From positions 108,234,566 through 108,298,565 of the forward strand of contig NC_081185.1 in NCBI RefSeq assembly GCF_029867415.1: a stretch of 64,000 bases of DNA. The letters run 5' to 3'. Position 1 is the stretch's first letter. Every line of letters starts with the position of its first letter. The notes under the pieces are model-generated. The model did not search any database. It was given only the letters and a program-made list of their open reading frames with translations, and had not been told where the DNA came from. The stretch is from Vicia villosa. Its lineage: Eukaryota; Streptophyta; Magnoliopsida; Fabales; Fabaceae. Positions 1-12,700 of the stretch are shown here, in pieces. The position numbers and the translations under genes were made by a program.

Positions 1-18
1 GAAGAAGTTAAAGGAGGT

Positions 19-1436
19 ATGACTCAGATGCTAGGATTCATGAAGGCCCTCCTGGATAAACAAGAAAAAGCAAAAGAGGTTCAGTCTAGGGATACCTTGG
101 TTCAGGATGAGATCCCGAATGACGAAAACCCGCCGCTAGGATTTGTTTCAGGCTTTGGCCCGACTAAGGACAGACATCAGGCCCGACCTGTCAGGAGAGC
201 TATCCAATTCCAAGAAAAAGGAGAGACCTCTCAAGAAGGATTTGTCCCTCCTCCACAAACGAAAGGGACAACCCGCACAGTTCGCATTCCTGCTAGCAAT
301 GTCCCTAAGGATGATGATTACCTGGATCTACAATACGAAGTACAAGAGGTGGACAACACAGACCAAGCACCTCAGACGCAACAGTCTATTCCTAACTCTG
401 GGGAAGACTCCAAGGGCAGTGAACAAATTAAGGCGCTAGAAGAGAGACTAAAAGTGGTAGAAGGATACGATGTCTTCGAAATGAGCTTGGTCTCAGACCT
501 GACTATCCCACACAAATTCAAGATCCCCGACTTCGAGAAATACAAAGGACTCACATGTCCGAGGAATCACTTGCGCATGTATGTGCGAAAAATGGCTGCT
601 TATGCTCACGATCAAAAGCTGATGATACACTTCTTCCAAGAGAGTTTAAGCGGAGCATCTATTGACTGGTACATGCAATTGGAGAAATCCTATATCCGAA
701 GCTGGAATGATCTTGCTAACACATTCTTGAAGCAATACAAGTACAACCTGGACATGGCACCCAACCGGATGCAATTACAAAATATGTCACAGAAGAAGGG
801 TGAATCATTCAAGGAGTATGCCCAAAGGTGGAGGGAAATGGCTTCTCGAGTCCAACCTCCCTTGATGGAAAAAGAACTAGTGAACATATTTATGAGCACT
901 TTGCAAGACCGTACTACGACAAAATGGTCGGAAGCATATCTTCAGGGTTCTCGGACTTGGTAGTCATTGGTGAGAGAATTGAAGATGGAATCAAAAATGG
1001 GAAGATACAAGGGGCACCCTCAGGTTCCTATCACACAAAGAAGTCATATGACGGAAAAAAGGAATCCAACAATGTGGGGGCAATCCTAGTTAATCATACA
1101 TCAGCACTACAACAGAAGGATCAGCAAAAGCAACAGGGTGGCCAACGCACCTGGAGGTCCAAGCCAAAACGATCATTCACCCCGTTGTACATGCCACTGT
1201 CTCAAGCTTTGCAACGTCTGCTCAGTCAGAACTTGGTAACTCTTCTACCTCCATACTCAGTTCCAGCTAACCCCGCTCCTGGGTACAAGCATCATGCTAG
1301 GTGCGCTCATCACTCAGATAGTCCTGGTCATGATACAGAGGATTGTGGGCCGTTAAAGCACAAGATCCAAGATTTGATTGAAGAAGGGCTCATTGAGTTC
1401 GAAGATCCTCACAAGTCTAATGCCATAGGTGGCTAG
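19..1436 (+). pseudogene. gag: Ty3/gypsy gag, frame broken
   Basis: This is the structural capsid polyprotein of an LTR retrotransposon. The first frame (19-963) has a polar N-terminal region, then the capsid-type retrotrans_gag block containing FKIPDFEKYKG, HLRMYVRKMAAY, WYMQLE and KEYAQRWREMASRV. Around 903-912 the homology passes to another frame (visible up to 1436): PYYDKMVGSISSGFSDLV follows directly, so one base has been lost or gained there. The C-terminal part has a CAHHSDSPGHDTEDC cluster, a nucleic-acid-binding knuckle-like motif, and ends with a stop near 1436. The open reading frame may begin upstream of the window. The frame break means this copy does not encode an intact gag unless frameshifting occurs. 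Confidence 0.8.
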
Positions 1437-3940
1437 AAAAAGGATTTCTTAGATCATTAGTTTTGTTTTCATTCGCAATTTCTTTCCGTTTGTTTAAATA
1501 TTAGTCTTACGACATATGCTATGTACTTTACAATAATCATTAATGCATCGCTTACGTTTGTCTTAATTTATTCCTAGTGTTCTCACTATATTTAAAACTA
1601 TGTTTTACTTGGTTTTCTTTTCTGTGATATTCAAATCTCGTTAAAACCGTACACCTTTAGAGGGAGAATGACGAAAACGATACCACAATTTCATACATTA
1701 CGCTTTCGAATAGACCGTGTTGATGATGTACATGCATTGTTTCAATTCCCAAATAATGGAGATATAAGGATGTTAATCCCTCGTCAACCCCTTTGAGCCT
1801 AAAGAAGTAGGAGTTTTCCTTCATATAAAATAAAACCCTTAATACCTGGGGTAGGGTAGCTGCTCAGTTAACTTAATTATTCCAAACTGTTCCTTTGAAC
1901 ATAACCACCGATGGTTCTCCGTCATCATTAAGTCCGACAGTCAATGTCCGCAAAGAAAAAAGAAAGCAATGCAAAGGCCTGCTAAGTCAAAACCTATTAA
2001 GGATACTTAGGCAAAATTGGGGCATCTCGCTGACTGTAGTTTTAAAATGAACAGTTCAGGCAAAAATTAGGGATAACAAAGTCGAAAGGAGGTCACTACA
2101 TACCCTCGACAAAAGGAAAATGTTACAAGAAAGGAGGATGACTGCCTTTGCAAATAAACCTTGGGGTTTTAAACCATCATAAACATTAGTATTCCCAAAG
2201 TCTTTTGGAGCTTAAACGCATAGTTAATTGAGTATAGGACTGGAGAACATCACGAAGATGGGGATGGGTACAAATAAACTTTGAGCCACTATCCTTTGTT
2301 TCTTAAAACTGTGAACCAGGCCACGTTACAACCCTTAAAAGCCCTAACTGAAGCATGGTTAGTTCGAAAGCATACCGTTACCAAAGGTATCCCGACTCCT
2401 TAAGGTCTACTATAACTTTTGAGTTGATATCCCTTTCTTACAAAAAAAAAACTTCATTTTACTCAAAAAAAAGTTTTTAACTTTCAAGACAGACATATGC
2501 ATTCGCATCTTATGAAGTTCATTATAAAAGTACACTTGTCTATGTGAATTCAAATGTTTAAGCATCAGGGAGAAGTTGCATGGGGCAATCTAATCAAGAT
2601 TCATGGAATCTCTCAAGGACGCTGAATAGCCCTTGGGGCAAATCCATTACCTGGGGGCACGTCGCAAAGGTCACTCTGTATCAGATGGTGTCAATACCAA
2701 TCTCACATCCTTTCCAGGAACCTTTATAAGACATATCTCAATCTGTCCGCGTAGTCTTCTTTAAGACATGTTCAAATATTTCTTACCCTGTCTAGGAGCC
2801 TGTTTCAGATAGTCTTTTTAAGACACGTCTCCTCATCCCTTCTACGAGCCTTTCTAGGTATCTCTCTTCATTTTCAGGAATCTTTTCAGATAGTCTTCTC
2901 TAAGACATATTCCTTTCTAAGTAATCTTCTTCAAGATACTCGCCGGTCTTTTCAGTTAGTTTTTTTAGACATATTCAAACTCCTCTTACGCTTCCAAAAA
3001 CCTTGTCAAACTTTGTCTAAAGTACAAAGTCTTCTATAAGACAGTCTCATATCCTTTCTAGGTTAATCTTTTTCAAGATGTCTTTTTCCTAAATTTTGTT
3101 TAAAACGCCACAAAAACAGTCTCCATCCTCTATAGGAATCTTTTTGACCCTCTTCACAAACAGGTCCCTCTGATCTTTTTAAAAGCACAGTCTTGTTTAA
3201 GACAATTTCCCATTCTTTCTAAGGACCTCTTCAGGTAATCTTATAAAAAAGACATCACCTCATTCTGAGTACTCAGCAAATCACCGTCCGTCGGATGCGA
3301 CCGAAACGCACGACTCATTCTGAAAAGCATCTGCTTCACATTCAAATCAACACTTAGCATCAAGGAGACCTCGAAATTGGTCTAATCAAAGACGATCATT
3401 CCCGATAAAGACCCTTGAATGGGGAAACAAAGTTCAGAGGGTTTTCCTAAAACAGGGGCATACAATCAAGGATCCTATTGACTAGGGGCATATCTTTCAA
3501 GAATTCAAACACTAGGGCAATGCATATCAGGCAAGACATGGTGAAACTCGAGTTCCCTCTAAAGGTCCCTCCTTCAGATCAAGGGGCACGTCTTTCAAAA
3601 TTTCTGATATTCGGGAAGTCACACTAGTATCACACAAGGAGCATTGTTGCGTAATTGATCTTCCCACGCCTGTACTATTTACGTCCCGCAGTGTGGGATC
3701 GGCATACATGCATAATTCTCATTTATTTTGAGAATCTCATTACATGACACATGCATCATGACATTGCATAAAACTAACGCTGCCTTTTCAGGTCACTTCA
3801 TAATCAAAAGGATGTTATCATCCAATTACAGTGCAAATACGGTCGTATCAACGATTCAATCTTAACAGATACAATTCTAATACCTCATTCCAAGTCTTTC
3901 TTCAAAGACAATCCAGAAGCAATCAAAGAATTTCTTACCT
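1437..3940. other. non-coding interior of the gag-only element
   Basis: No protein domain is visible in any frame. The stretch contains scattered copies of short phrases such as TCTTTTTAAGACA and CTTTCTAGG that become regular further right. It separates gag from the 3' LTR where pol would normally be. Confidence 0.6.
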
Positions 3941-4740
3941 CTCTAGGTAGTCTTGTCCAAAACGGTTAACAACCTTCCCAAGCAGTCTTGTTTAAGACAT
4001 ATCCTAACCTTTCTAGGTAGTTTTGTTTAAAACGTCTCACGGCCTTTATAGGAACCTTTCGAGGTAGTTTTGTTTAAAACGTTTCATGTCCTTTATAGGA
4101 ACCTTTCTAGGTAGTTTTGTTTAAAACGTTTCATGTCCTTTATAGGAACCTTTCTAGTTAATTTTGTTTAAAATGTGTCATGGCCTTTATAGGAACCTTT
4201 TTAGGTAGTTTTGTTTAAAACATACCATGTCCTTTCTGGGAGCCTTTCTAGGTAAGTCTTGTTTAAGGTGTCTCGTATCCTGTCCAAGAGCCTTTCCAGG
4301 TAAGACTTGTGTAAGACGTATCACATCCTTTAAAAAAAAAAGACTTTTCTAGGTTAGTCTTGTTTAAGACATATCATACCTTTCTAGGTAATATTTAAAA
4401 AAAACATGTATCCAATCCTTCCTCATCCTCTCCAAGAGCCTTTCTAGGTCAGTCTTGTTTGAGACATATCTAAGTTAACGTTATAGTCTTGTTTAAGGCA
4501 TATTGTACCATTCCCAGGAACCTTTCTAGGTTAAATCTTGTCTAAGACGCTTTCATATCCTTTCCAGGAACTCCTTTCGGTTAATCTTGTTTAAGAAATT
4601 CCATATCCTTACTAAGAGCCTCTCCAGGTGAACCTTATTTAAGGCACATCTCAGCCTATTTAGGTCAGTCTTGTTTAAGACATATCATGCCTTTCTAGGT
4701 AGCCTTCTTAAAATATTTATCCAATCTTTTCTTAGACATA
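3940..4740 (+). repeat. tandem repeat, period about 47 bp, with palindromic core
   Basis: The unit reads roughly 'ttctaggtagttttgttt' followed by 'aaaacgtttcatgtccttt' and 'ataggaacct'. The cleanest copies start near 4019, 4066, 4113, 4160 and 4207. Each copy carries an imperfect inverted repeat, GTCTTGTTTAAGAC or GTTTTGTTTAAAAC. Degenerate copies extend left to about 2700 and right to about 4870. Tandem repeats just upstream of the 3' LTR are known in large plant gypsy elements. Confidence 0.75.
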
Positions 4741-5113
4741 CCTTGTTCTTTTAACGAACTCCGTAGTTAGTCTTCTCCAAGACATTCTTCCTAAGCTTTG
4801 TTCAAAGCTTAAGCTTCTTCGCATCATCCTTTGATATACCCTAGTCAGGAACCTCTTCAGGCAGTCTTAGGTAAGACATTACTTCCTCTCTCCTCAGATA
4901 CAATCAGATGCAATCTGAAAAGCATATGCTTTAGACAAGTATCTTGTCAAGCAAATGGATGGCATCTTTAAGCCCATCTCAAAAACTATTTCCTACACCG
5001 GCAACCGCAAATTTCTGGGTATTCTAGTGTTCAATCCTCTTCCACCATCAGACCGCGATAGGCGAACAAGCCAATCTACCTCTTCAGGTTTAAGAAGATT
5101 GAACAGGGGCAGC

Positions 5114-8057
5114 TGTCATACCCCAAAATTTGCCTTCCATATCCCATTCACAATGATTCAAACAACTCAAAGATTCACAATCAACTGGTTTAACCTAAAA
5201 GTCAACCACAGTCAAAGCACAGTCAAAACCTCCCAATTTTGGTCAACATCAAATGAATTAAAGTATATCCATCATTTGATCAAATATTGATCATGATTCC
5301 ATTAATATAAACTCAGAAATGAACAAGGGCAAAAAGGTTCAAATCAGGGTTTCTTTAGGAGAAAGTCAACCCAACTTTGACTGGGCATAACTTTCACATG
5401 GAACATCAAAAATTCCCCACTCAAAGCCTATCTTGAATGAAATTGAATCCTCTACAACTTTGTCTCTCACAAGCCAAGGCCAGAATTGCTTCATTTGAGA
5501 GGTATGATGCAAAAGATTACAGGTCATTTTCAGGCATCCTTCAAAAGCAGTTTTTTGTCAAAGAAGATATGATCAAGATAAAAGCTCCAAATGAAAAATA
5601 TGTTTCAAAGTGGCTTATAAAGGACATCTTGAGGTTTCCAAAACGTCCTAGAACTCCCTCATAGCTTAAAAATTGAGTGAGATATGTTTGATCAAAGTTG
5701 AGCAATTTTTGGAGGCAAAATGTGAAATAAGAAGGTTCAAATTGGAAATTTTTGCAAATGGGCCTATGGTATTATGATTCAATCTTGGTCCATAAGTCAT
5801 TAGCATGCCCAAAACCATGTGCCATGAAAATTAAACATTTTATTTGATTTTTACATGATTTTTATTTCATTTAAAATGATTTAAAAATAATTTAATTGAA
5901 AGAAAATCAAATATTGGATTAAAGGATTCACATTAGCCAATTCCAATAAGCATTTATTGCATATTTTCAACACAATTTCGTGCTAGCAAGATTGGAAAAG
6001 AGTGAATCAAATTTTGGCCAAAATAGCAAGTTTCCATTAAAGTTTCAAATCAAAATTTTCCAACTTAGTAAAATTTGATTCAAAAAGGTTTGGGCTATAA
6101 TTCTTGACCTAATCTCCTCCCCTATAAATATAGAACACAAACCACATGAATAGGGGTTGAAATTCTGGAAAAGAGAGTGCAGTCAAGAACAAGAAAATTC
6201 TCAAAAAAAAAACTCATATTCGGTTTGGGAGATTAAGGAGTATTCAAAAGATTCTGAAGCTTGCTATGTGTTCCTTGGATCACTCTGAACCTGTTTGGAT
6301 CACTACGTTACATCAACAACCCCAGATTAATCTCCCTCAAGCCAAGGTACGTCGTTTTCGATTTTGGATCGGTTAGAACAATTCATGCATTCTCATTGAG
6401 ATTTAAGTTTGTATTCTGGTTATTGTTGATGCTCTGAACATTTCTAGATGGTTTAATTAGAGTTTGTATGGTTTGAACCCAAACCACCATTGTTGGCCGA
6501 GTTAGGGTTTTCAAACTTTAATTTGGGGCTTCTGGTTAGGGGTAAAATTGGGAACGATTAATATCACCTTTGTGGTCGCGCAGCCTAGAGGAAGAGAATA
6601 GGATAGCCGCGAATGATTTATATGCATGTATATGGTGATCGCTATTTTCCAGGTGTGTGTTGCTACGAAAATAATCCTAGCAAATTCGTAGTTAAACGTA
6701 CAGGTTTGTTGCAGGGTCCGCTGGAGAAGAAGACTGCGTGGCAACACACCACTGGTCCTTTTAAATTTCGCGCGCGTGATTCTTATTTAGCTTTATTGTT
6801 TTTATTTAATAATCTGGATGCGTGTATTAAACAAGAAGCATGTTTGGTTGAGCTGGCTTGGGGCGAAATTGAGTAATGAAGGGACGAGGGTTCGATCCCT
6901 CACTCCCATATATTTTTTTGGGGAATTACTTGTTCAGGAATTCAGTGTTCATACCTAGCGCTAGACCATAATGCACCCCTCAGATCTGAACCATTCAACC
7001 TCCATCCATTCAAATCCAACGCCCCAGAACTGGTCCCCATACCATGAACCTCAATCTAACCACACTAAATCCTAACCCTAATAAACTAAATAATTTTAAT
7101 TATTTATTTGTTTAAATTAAAATACTTTTTAATATATTATTTATATATTAATAATTGTTTTTTTAAAAATAAATTAGTATATGATATTTATATTAAAAAC
7201 TCTAATTTGTTGTTCGTTCCGATTAAATCAATTAATCGTTATGGTCAATAATAAATTTTAATTAAAATGTTATTTAATTAAAATATAATTAATCTCTATT
7301 TGGTTAAATGGTTTCGATTATCTTATTAGTCGCGATGATTAATCTTTTATTTCTCTCATTCCAATTCGTTGTTCTTTTTAATCGAATCAATCGATTACGA
7401 GGGGTAACGATACAAATTAATTCATAAAAATTATTAAAAAAATACTATAATTCATTATTAGTGATAATCGAATCAATCGATTAAAATTGGTAATGATACA
7501 ACTATTAATCTGTTAACTATGGTAATTGAATCAATCGATTATTGCGGTTAATAGTACAAATCAAAATCAGGGTTGTACGCCCAAAACATTCAAAACACAC
7601 TAAACCACGACACTACGGATTTTTATCCTAGGCAATTCAAAATGCCTTTCAAATCACTATTTCAAACTACGACAGGCCAGTCAAAAAAGCCTTCAAACCA
7701 TTCAAACTCTAACTCTAAGGGCGTACAACCCTTCCCCGAACTACGTAGACTCTGATCCTCCATAAGGAGGTACGTAGGCACTTGGCAACAAGGCGACTCC
7801 CCCTCTTCCAAACTCTAATCATGTTCATATAATTAGCCTTTTAACTCTATTAACTGTCTGTCATCTTTCTTTATTGTTTAGCCATAAACCTTAGTTTTAT
7901 AATGCAAACCATAGGAAAGGGTTGAGGGTGCCTAACACCTTCCCTCGACCTGAATATAGTATCTTACCCTGATCTCATAACTATGTAGGGTTTCCTATTC
8001 GCCTTGGTAGAATGGGTGGTGACTCTAAACATTAAATTTTTAGGGCGGGTTGCTACA
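5114..8057 (+). repeat. 3' LTR of the gag-only element
   Basis: The left border is TGTCATACCCCAAAATTTGC directly after a polypurine-like stretch. The right border is set at GGGCGGGTTGCTACA (8057), though two more bases (CA, to 8059) are possible. A TATA box (TATAAATA, 6123-6130) lies about 1 kb into the LTR. Near 7760-8057 it carries TACGTAGGCA, 'GGTGCCTAACACCTTCCCTC' and GTGGTGACTCT, which recur in the solo LTR at 9712-13841. The AT-rich part at 7060-7560 repeats 'aatcaatcgatta' several times. No open frame in it looks real. Confidence 0.75.
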
Positions 8058-8536
8058 CATGTGATAGAAGATTTAAATGATAAATAAGTCGGTGAGGTCA
8101 AACTAATTGCAAACTCTCTCAAAATGAATATTAAATTTATACTTTCCAAATTTTAGCTCTCACCAAGACTAGTACCGGATGATGTAGGTTTCGCATAACG
8201 TGAGGTACATGTTATATATTAATAAGATTATAAATGTTTAGAAGAAAGAATTAGGAACAATCCATATGATGGATTAAAATAAGGATTCACCCAACTGATA
8301 ATATTCAAGAATTGTATTAGATACAAATAAAAGGAGTTCCTATCTAAATAATCGAGTTTTGTGTAATTATCCTAATGGTGACTTAAAACAAAGTGAAATA
8401 TGAATCTCGATCCACTAGAAAATCTTCCAACAAGATTTTTCGAATCAAATGGTGATGGTTATTTGGTTTGAGTAAAATAGTGGGAGCATATTTAATTAAA
8501 AGCCTAATAAAGAAAAATCTTTTTATGTATATTACC

Positions 8537-9711
8537 ATGACAACAAACACTTTTAACAATATTTTGCGATCAATCCTTAATAAAGAAAAATTATATGGGA
8601 CAATTTTTTGGAATTGGCACCAAAACTTGAGGATTATCCTCAAACATGATAAAAATTAATATGTCTTAGAGACACATATTCCTGGAGATAATCGTTCTAT
8701 CACTAATACAAAAAACACGTTACACCTCTGTCGCAGAATGCATTTAGCCCTGGCTATAGAAGCAAGGTAACTAATGGCGTCCTGAAAAAGTTATCACTTT
8801 ATCCCTTGATGTTTTAAGAACCTACGGGTAGAGTTATATACACATGGGTTTGAACCCCAACATCTGCATTTTAATAATTTTCAAAACTAGCGCATCATAC
8901 CTCTCGGTTTATCAATAAAACCGAGGAGTAAGATATATTGTTTTTTAACTCGTTACATTGTTTACACAGAATATTAATCAATTAATTTTTTTACAAACTA
9001 CATTGATTAATATAAGTAAAATTTAATTTCCCTGAAGATTTAGATTTTAGATCTTCGAATAATATAAGTTTGGGGTAGATCATTTAGTTTACACATATAA
9101 ATAAAAAAACATAAACGGTAATATTTGGAGATTCGAAGCATGTCCTGAATTGTTTGTCCCCTCGGTTATATTAAAAATCGAGGGAATATGTTTTTTTATT
9201 ATAAAAAAAGTAAAACATGATGCGCTTTGGCATTATACCTCAGTTTATTTTTGGCTGAGTTGAAAGCTTTGTCATGAAATATATTATTTGTAGTAGTGTA
9301 GTTTTGCTCCTAAGGTTGAAAGATATTCTTATAAGAAGCATGCCGATGATGTCAATGAAATTGCTTACCTCATGCTGTATACCATGAATTATGAATTTCA
9401 AAAGCAACATGAGAACATGGAAGCGTTTGATATGATCGAACACCTGAAGATGCTCTATCAAAATTGGGCTAGGTATGAGAGGTTTAAAGTATCCAAAGCC
9501 ATTTTCAAGGAAAGCTAGCAGAGGGAGCCCATGTAGGTCCTTTTGTACTTAAGATAATTAGGTATATGGAGAAACTTGAAAGGTTTCTTTTCCCCCTTGG
9601 AAAGGAACTTACGACTGATTGGATCTTGCAATCCTTGCTAGAGAGCTTCATTTAGTTTGTCCTTAATTTCAATAAAAATGATATGGACAAAAGTTTGTCA
9701 GAGCTGCTAGG
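8537..9711 (+). pseudogene. gag: Copia gag, N-terminal and middle parts
   Basis: From ATG 8537 the frame reads ILNKEKLYGTIFWNWHQNLRI, typical of the start of Copia gag, up to the CACTA insertion at 8701. After it, from about 9299, gag resumes with KKHADDVNEIAYLMLYTMNY and MIEHLKMLYQNWARYERFK, then several stops (for example near 9518 and 9535). It continues through GKELTTDWILQSL and NFNKNDMDKSLSELL to the solo LTR at 9712. It is not functional. Confidence 0.8.
8701..9298. mobile_element. CACTA-type non-autonomous DNA transposon, 598 bp
   Basis: The left end is CACTAATACAAAAAACAC and the right end is TTTGTAGTAGTG, the reverse complement of CACTACTACAAA. These are hallmark CACTA/En-Spm termini. 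The flanking triplets are tat and tag, so the 3-bp target duplication is imperfect. There is no transposase. The interior contains short inverted stretches around 'cctcggttt' and 'aaaccgagg' and is clearly related to the larger element at 27626-29329 (shared 'gcgaggtaacgaatgacgtc'-like and 'gaaagctttgtcatg' segments). It splits the gag of the surrounding Copia element. Confidence 0.8.
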
Positions 9712-12700
9712 TGTCGCTACCGCGAAAATCAACAGAGTCGCCACTAACATATTTATCCTGAAAAGGAAGGGAATGCCAGCAAACCACAAAAAAAAAAAAC
9801 AACGGTCTCACGACCAGAGAAAAAGGGTAAGGGAGTCGGTTACGCGAGGGGAAGGTATTAGCACCCCACGCGCCCATCGTACTCGATGGTATCCACGCTT
9901 GTGTCTAAAACTATGGGTGTGTAACAAATCTACGCCTAAACTGAACTAGTATGCATGCAAAATGTAGGGAAAAGAAAGAGTTATACTCGCACGGGCCCTA
10001 CCCCGCTGCCTACGTATCCTTTTTGAGGAATCAGAGGTACCATAGCTCGGCTAACTAGTTTCTGTTTGTTTTTTGTTTTTTAGGTGAACAAGTTACATTC
10101 ACACTCCGCTGCTCGACCTTTGGAGACTTATGCTTGGGAATGGAGCGGAAATAACAAGCTCTTAAGAAAAGAAAATCAAAGAGTGTGGTTTGTGTTTTAA
10201 AGAATGCATGAGGAAAACCTAAGTTAAGGAGAAAGCTTGCTACCTAATGTTATCATACAAAGGGTACGATTCTAAACTAAGCTAACAACCTATGGGGAAA
10301 AAGGCGAAAGCAAACAATAATATCATACAAACGAGCTCTGCTCGTAAAGCAAACAAAACCAACGACACTAGCCGAGTGGTAGAAAAGCGGTCCCGCCATA
10401 GCCAAGGGGAGCGAATCACCCGAGTCAACCAAGCATTAGACCTCGCGAAAATAATCGGGCCATAGACAAGAGGAGCGAGTCCCTCTCAGCAACCAAGCCG
10501 TCACGGATCTGAAAGGAAAACGGTGCGTGCGTACACCGAGCGTCAACGTTGAGCGACGCGAGCTATAGGAAGTGCGGGGGTCCGATTACGTGAACCCTTT
10601 TCCTGACATACTCGATAATAAGATCTTATGCTGGTTCCGAAGCAAGCAACGCGTAGCGTGCGCATACTGAACGGACTCGATGAGACTGGGCGGCAGTTGA
10701 TTGCTAACCCTTTTCGCATGCCTTCCATGAGGACTTAACGGAGTGCCATCTAGGTCTTATTACACCGTGAATCCCTGCCGCAAAGTACAAATATAAACAC
10801 ACCAACAAAAATAGAGCCTCTTTCGAAGGCTTGGCCAGATGCATGTCTAAGTCCTACTTCTCATGTTAAAGGATGATGCGAGAAAGCGATAAAGTGCGAG
10901 AAAATTAAAATGAAACGGGATCAATACCAAACGGATGATGAGCCATAAACTGAGGCGACGAGAGAAAAACTAAGAATCCTGCGAGCGAGCTAGCAAAGCA
11001 AAAGCAAATAGTCAGCACACCAATTAGCCATAAAAGCACACAAAGGTCGACATGCGTGTCGAGCATAATCACAATACACCTGCAAGAGGAACAAGCAAAC
11101 TAAACAAGCAGATATAAAGTAATAGGAACGTGTCTCCAAGATGAGAACACGATGCGAGCGAACGAGATCGTGTCCCGCAAATAAACCGGAACACTCACAT
11201 AATAAGCATCAATCGGTGACTATCCAAAAGCCTTGCACACTAGCACACAAGTTAGAGATAATAAATATCGCAATTGGAATTGCGTTATTAGTATAAACCA
11301 AAAGGAACGAGCAATTAATGTAACCATGAAATGGACGATGAAACATCAAAGGGAAAACAAACATGAATGATCTACAAATTAATGAAAACTAAGCAAATAG
11401 CAAGATAGTACGTCTCATAAGCTTTCCAACGATATAAAGAACGTGCAAATCGGAGTTATGAGCAAAAAGTTATGAAAGATTAGAGTTAGAAAAGAAAAGG
11501 GCAAAAAAACAGATAAGGGAACCGGTTCCCCTATATGGGAGCCCGGGTCCCAGCACACAATCACACACAGGAACCGGTTCCCCCAGACTGGGAACCGGGT
11601 TCCAGGGCATTCTGCCCAAGCTGCGAACCAAGCAAATACCGCAGAAACCGGTTCCCCCAAACTGGGAACCGGGTTCTAGACACCCCTGCCAGCTTCCAAA
11701 ACGCAAACAAACCACCAGGAACCGGTTCCCCAAAACTGGGAACCGGGTTCCAGATCACGCTGCCAACTCACAAATTGGCTTGGATTGAGTGGGAACCGGT
11801 TCCTCCATTCTGGGAACCGGGTTCCCCTGTAGAAAAAATCAAATTTTAATAGCTTTGAGTGCTTGAGAGCCACTCCCACTCAATCCAAGTCAATGCCAAA
11901 ACCAACATGCCATGAAGAGCCATCAAAATATATGCAAAGCACATTGAAACGCATGCGAAAGCAAGGCACAATTCAAGTCATTTAGAGATGGTAAACACAC
12001 ATGCACAATACAAACCAAACATCGACGCGATGCACATTATAAGCAACAAGCGAATACAAATTGAGCATCCAATTAACAAAAGCCACGCACGTATCGATTT
12101 CACAATTAAGCACCATGTAACATCTTATGGAATGAGAGCCATGAATCCACCAATCAAATGAACCTAGTGCCAACAAGTATACTAAGTGCGACGCGTCAAC
12201 CAATTTCAACATTCGAATATCATTACCAATGATCACAATAATGCAACAAAGGCCACAAGAATTAACACATGCACAAGTTATCAAGTTACACAACAAGCTC
12301 AAGTCATGATTTAAGCATTTAGCAAGGCAATTATCAAGCAAAAAGTTATCACATGCATTTGTACAAACACCTTGAGTGCACCACAAGTTACATACATGGA
12401 TTTTAACAATTAAGCATACAAAATCATCAACAAATCATAGATCCAAAGCACAAATGTCATAATTCCTCATCAACAATCATCCATTATATACAACAATCAT
12501 TAGATCTAACCAAATTTCACATGATCACTATCAATTCGATTACTCAACATGCAAATTCACCGATCAATCATCATCAATCAACATTAATCAACAACAAAGC
12601 ATGAATCTAGATTCAAATTCACATAATGATAAAAAATTAAGCACTTAATTCAAGATCCGAAAGCTTACCGGATGAAGATCTAAACCGACGCGCGAACACG

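Larger units (their letters stand above)
1..8057 (+). mobile_element. 3' part of a gag-only Ty3/gypsy-type LTR retrotransposon (Ogre-like LTR)
   Basis: From left to right the sequence shows a gag reading frame (19-1436, one frame break), about 3.7 kb without any recognisable protease, reverse transcriptase or integrase, a tract of degenerate tandem repeats, a purine-rich stretch (aacaggggcagc, ending at 5113), and a 2.94-kb LTR starting TGTCATACCCC and ending near TTGCTACA. Gag without pol between the gag and the 3' LTR fits the non-autonomous class called TR-GAG. The 5' LTR and any upstream part lie outside the window, so deletion of pol from a full element cannot be excluded. The LTR termini resemble those of the solo LTR at 9712-13841. 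The element abuts the leader of the Copia element at about 8537, so it probably inserted into it. The target duplication cannot be checked. Confidence 0.7.

Noticed and set aside
3940..4740. Regularly spaced repeats resembling a CRISPR array
   Set aside because: The units are contiguous and degenerate with no unique spacers, and the context is a plant retrotransposon.
6888..6910. GGGTTCGATCCCTC, a tRNA T-arm-like motif
   Set aside because: No acceptor, D or anticodon arms could be folded around it, and it lies within an LTR.
11415..11879. Overlapping open frames on both strands with repeated Gly/Pro/Arg-rich translations
   Set aside because: They are produced by the five-copy hairpin array in the solo LTR. 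The translations repeat with the DNA period and match no family.
11982..12386. 134-codon minus-strand open frame rich in Cys and Leu
   Set aside because: It lies inside the solo LTR, with no domain and no support from splice or start context.
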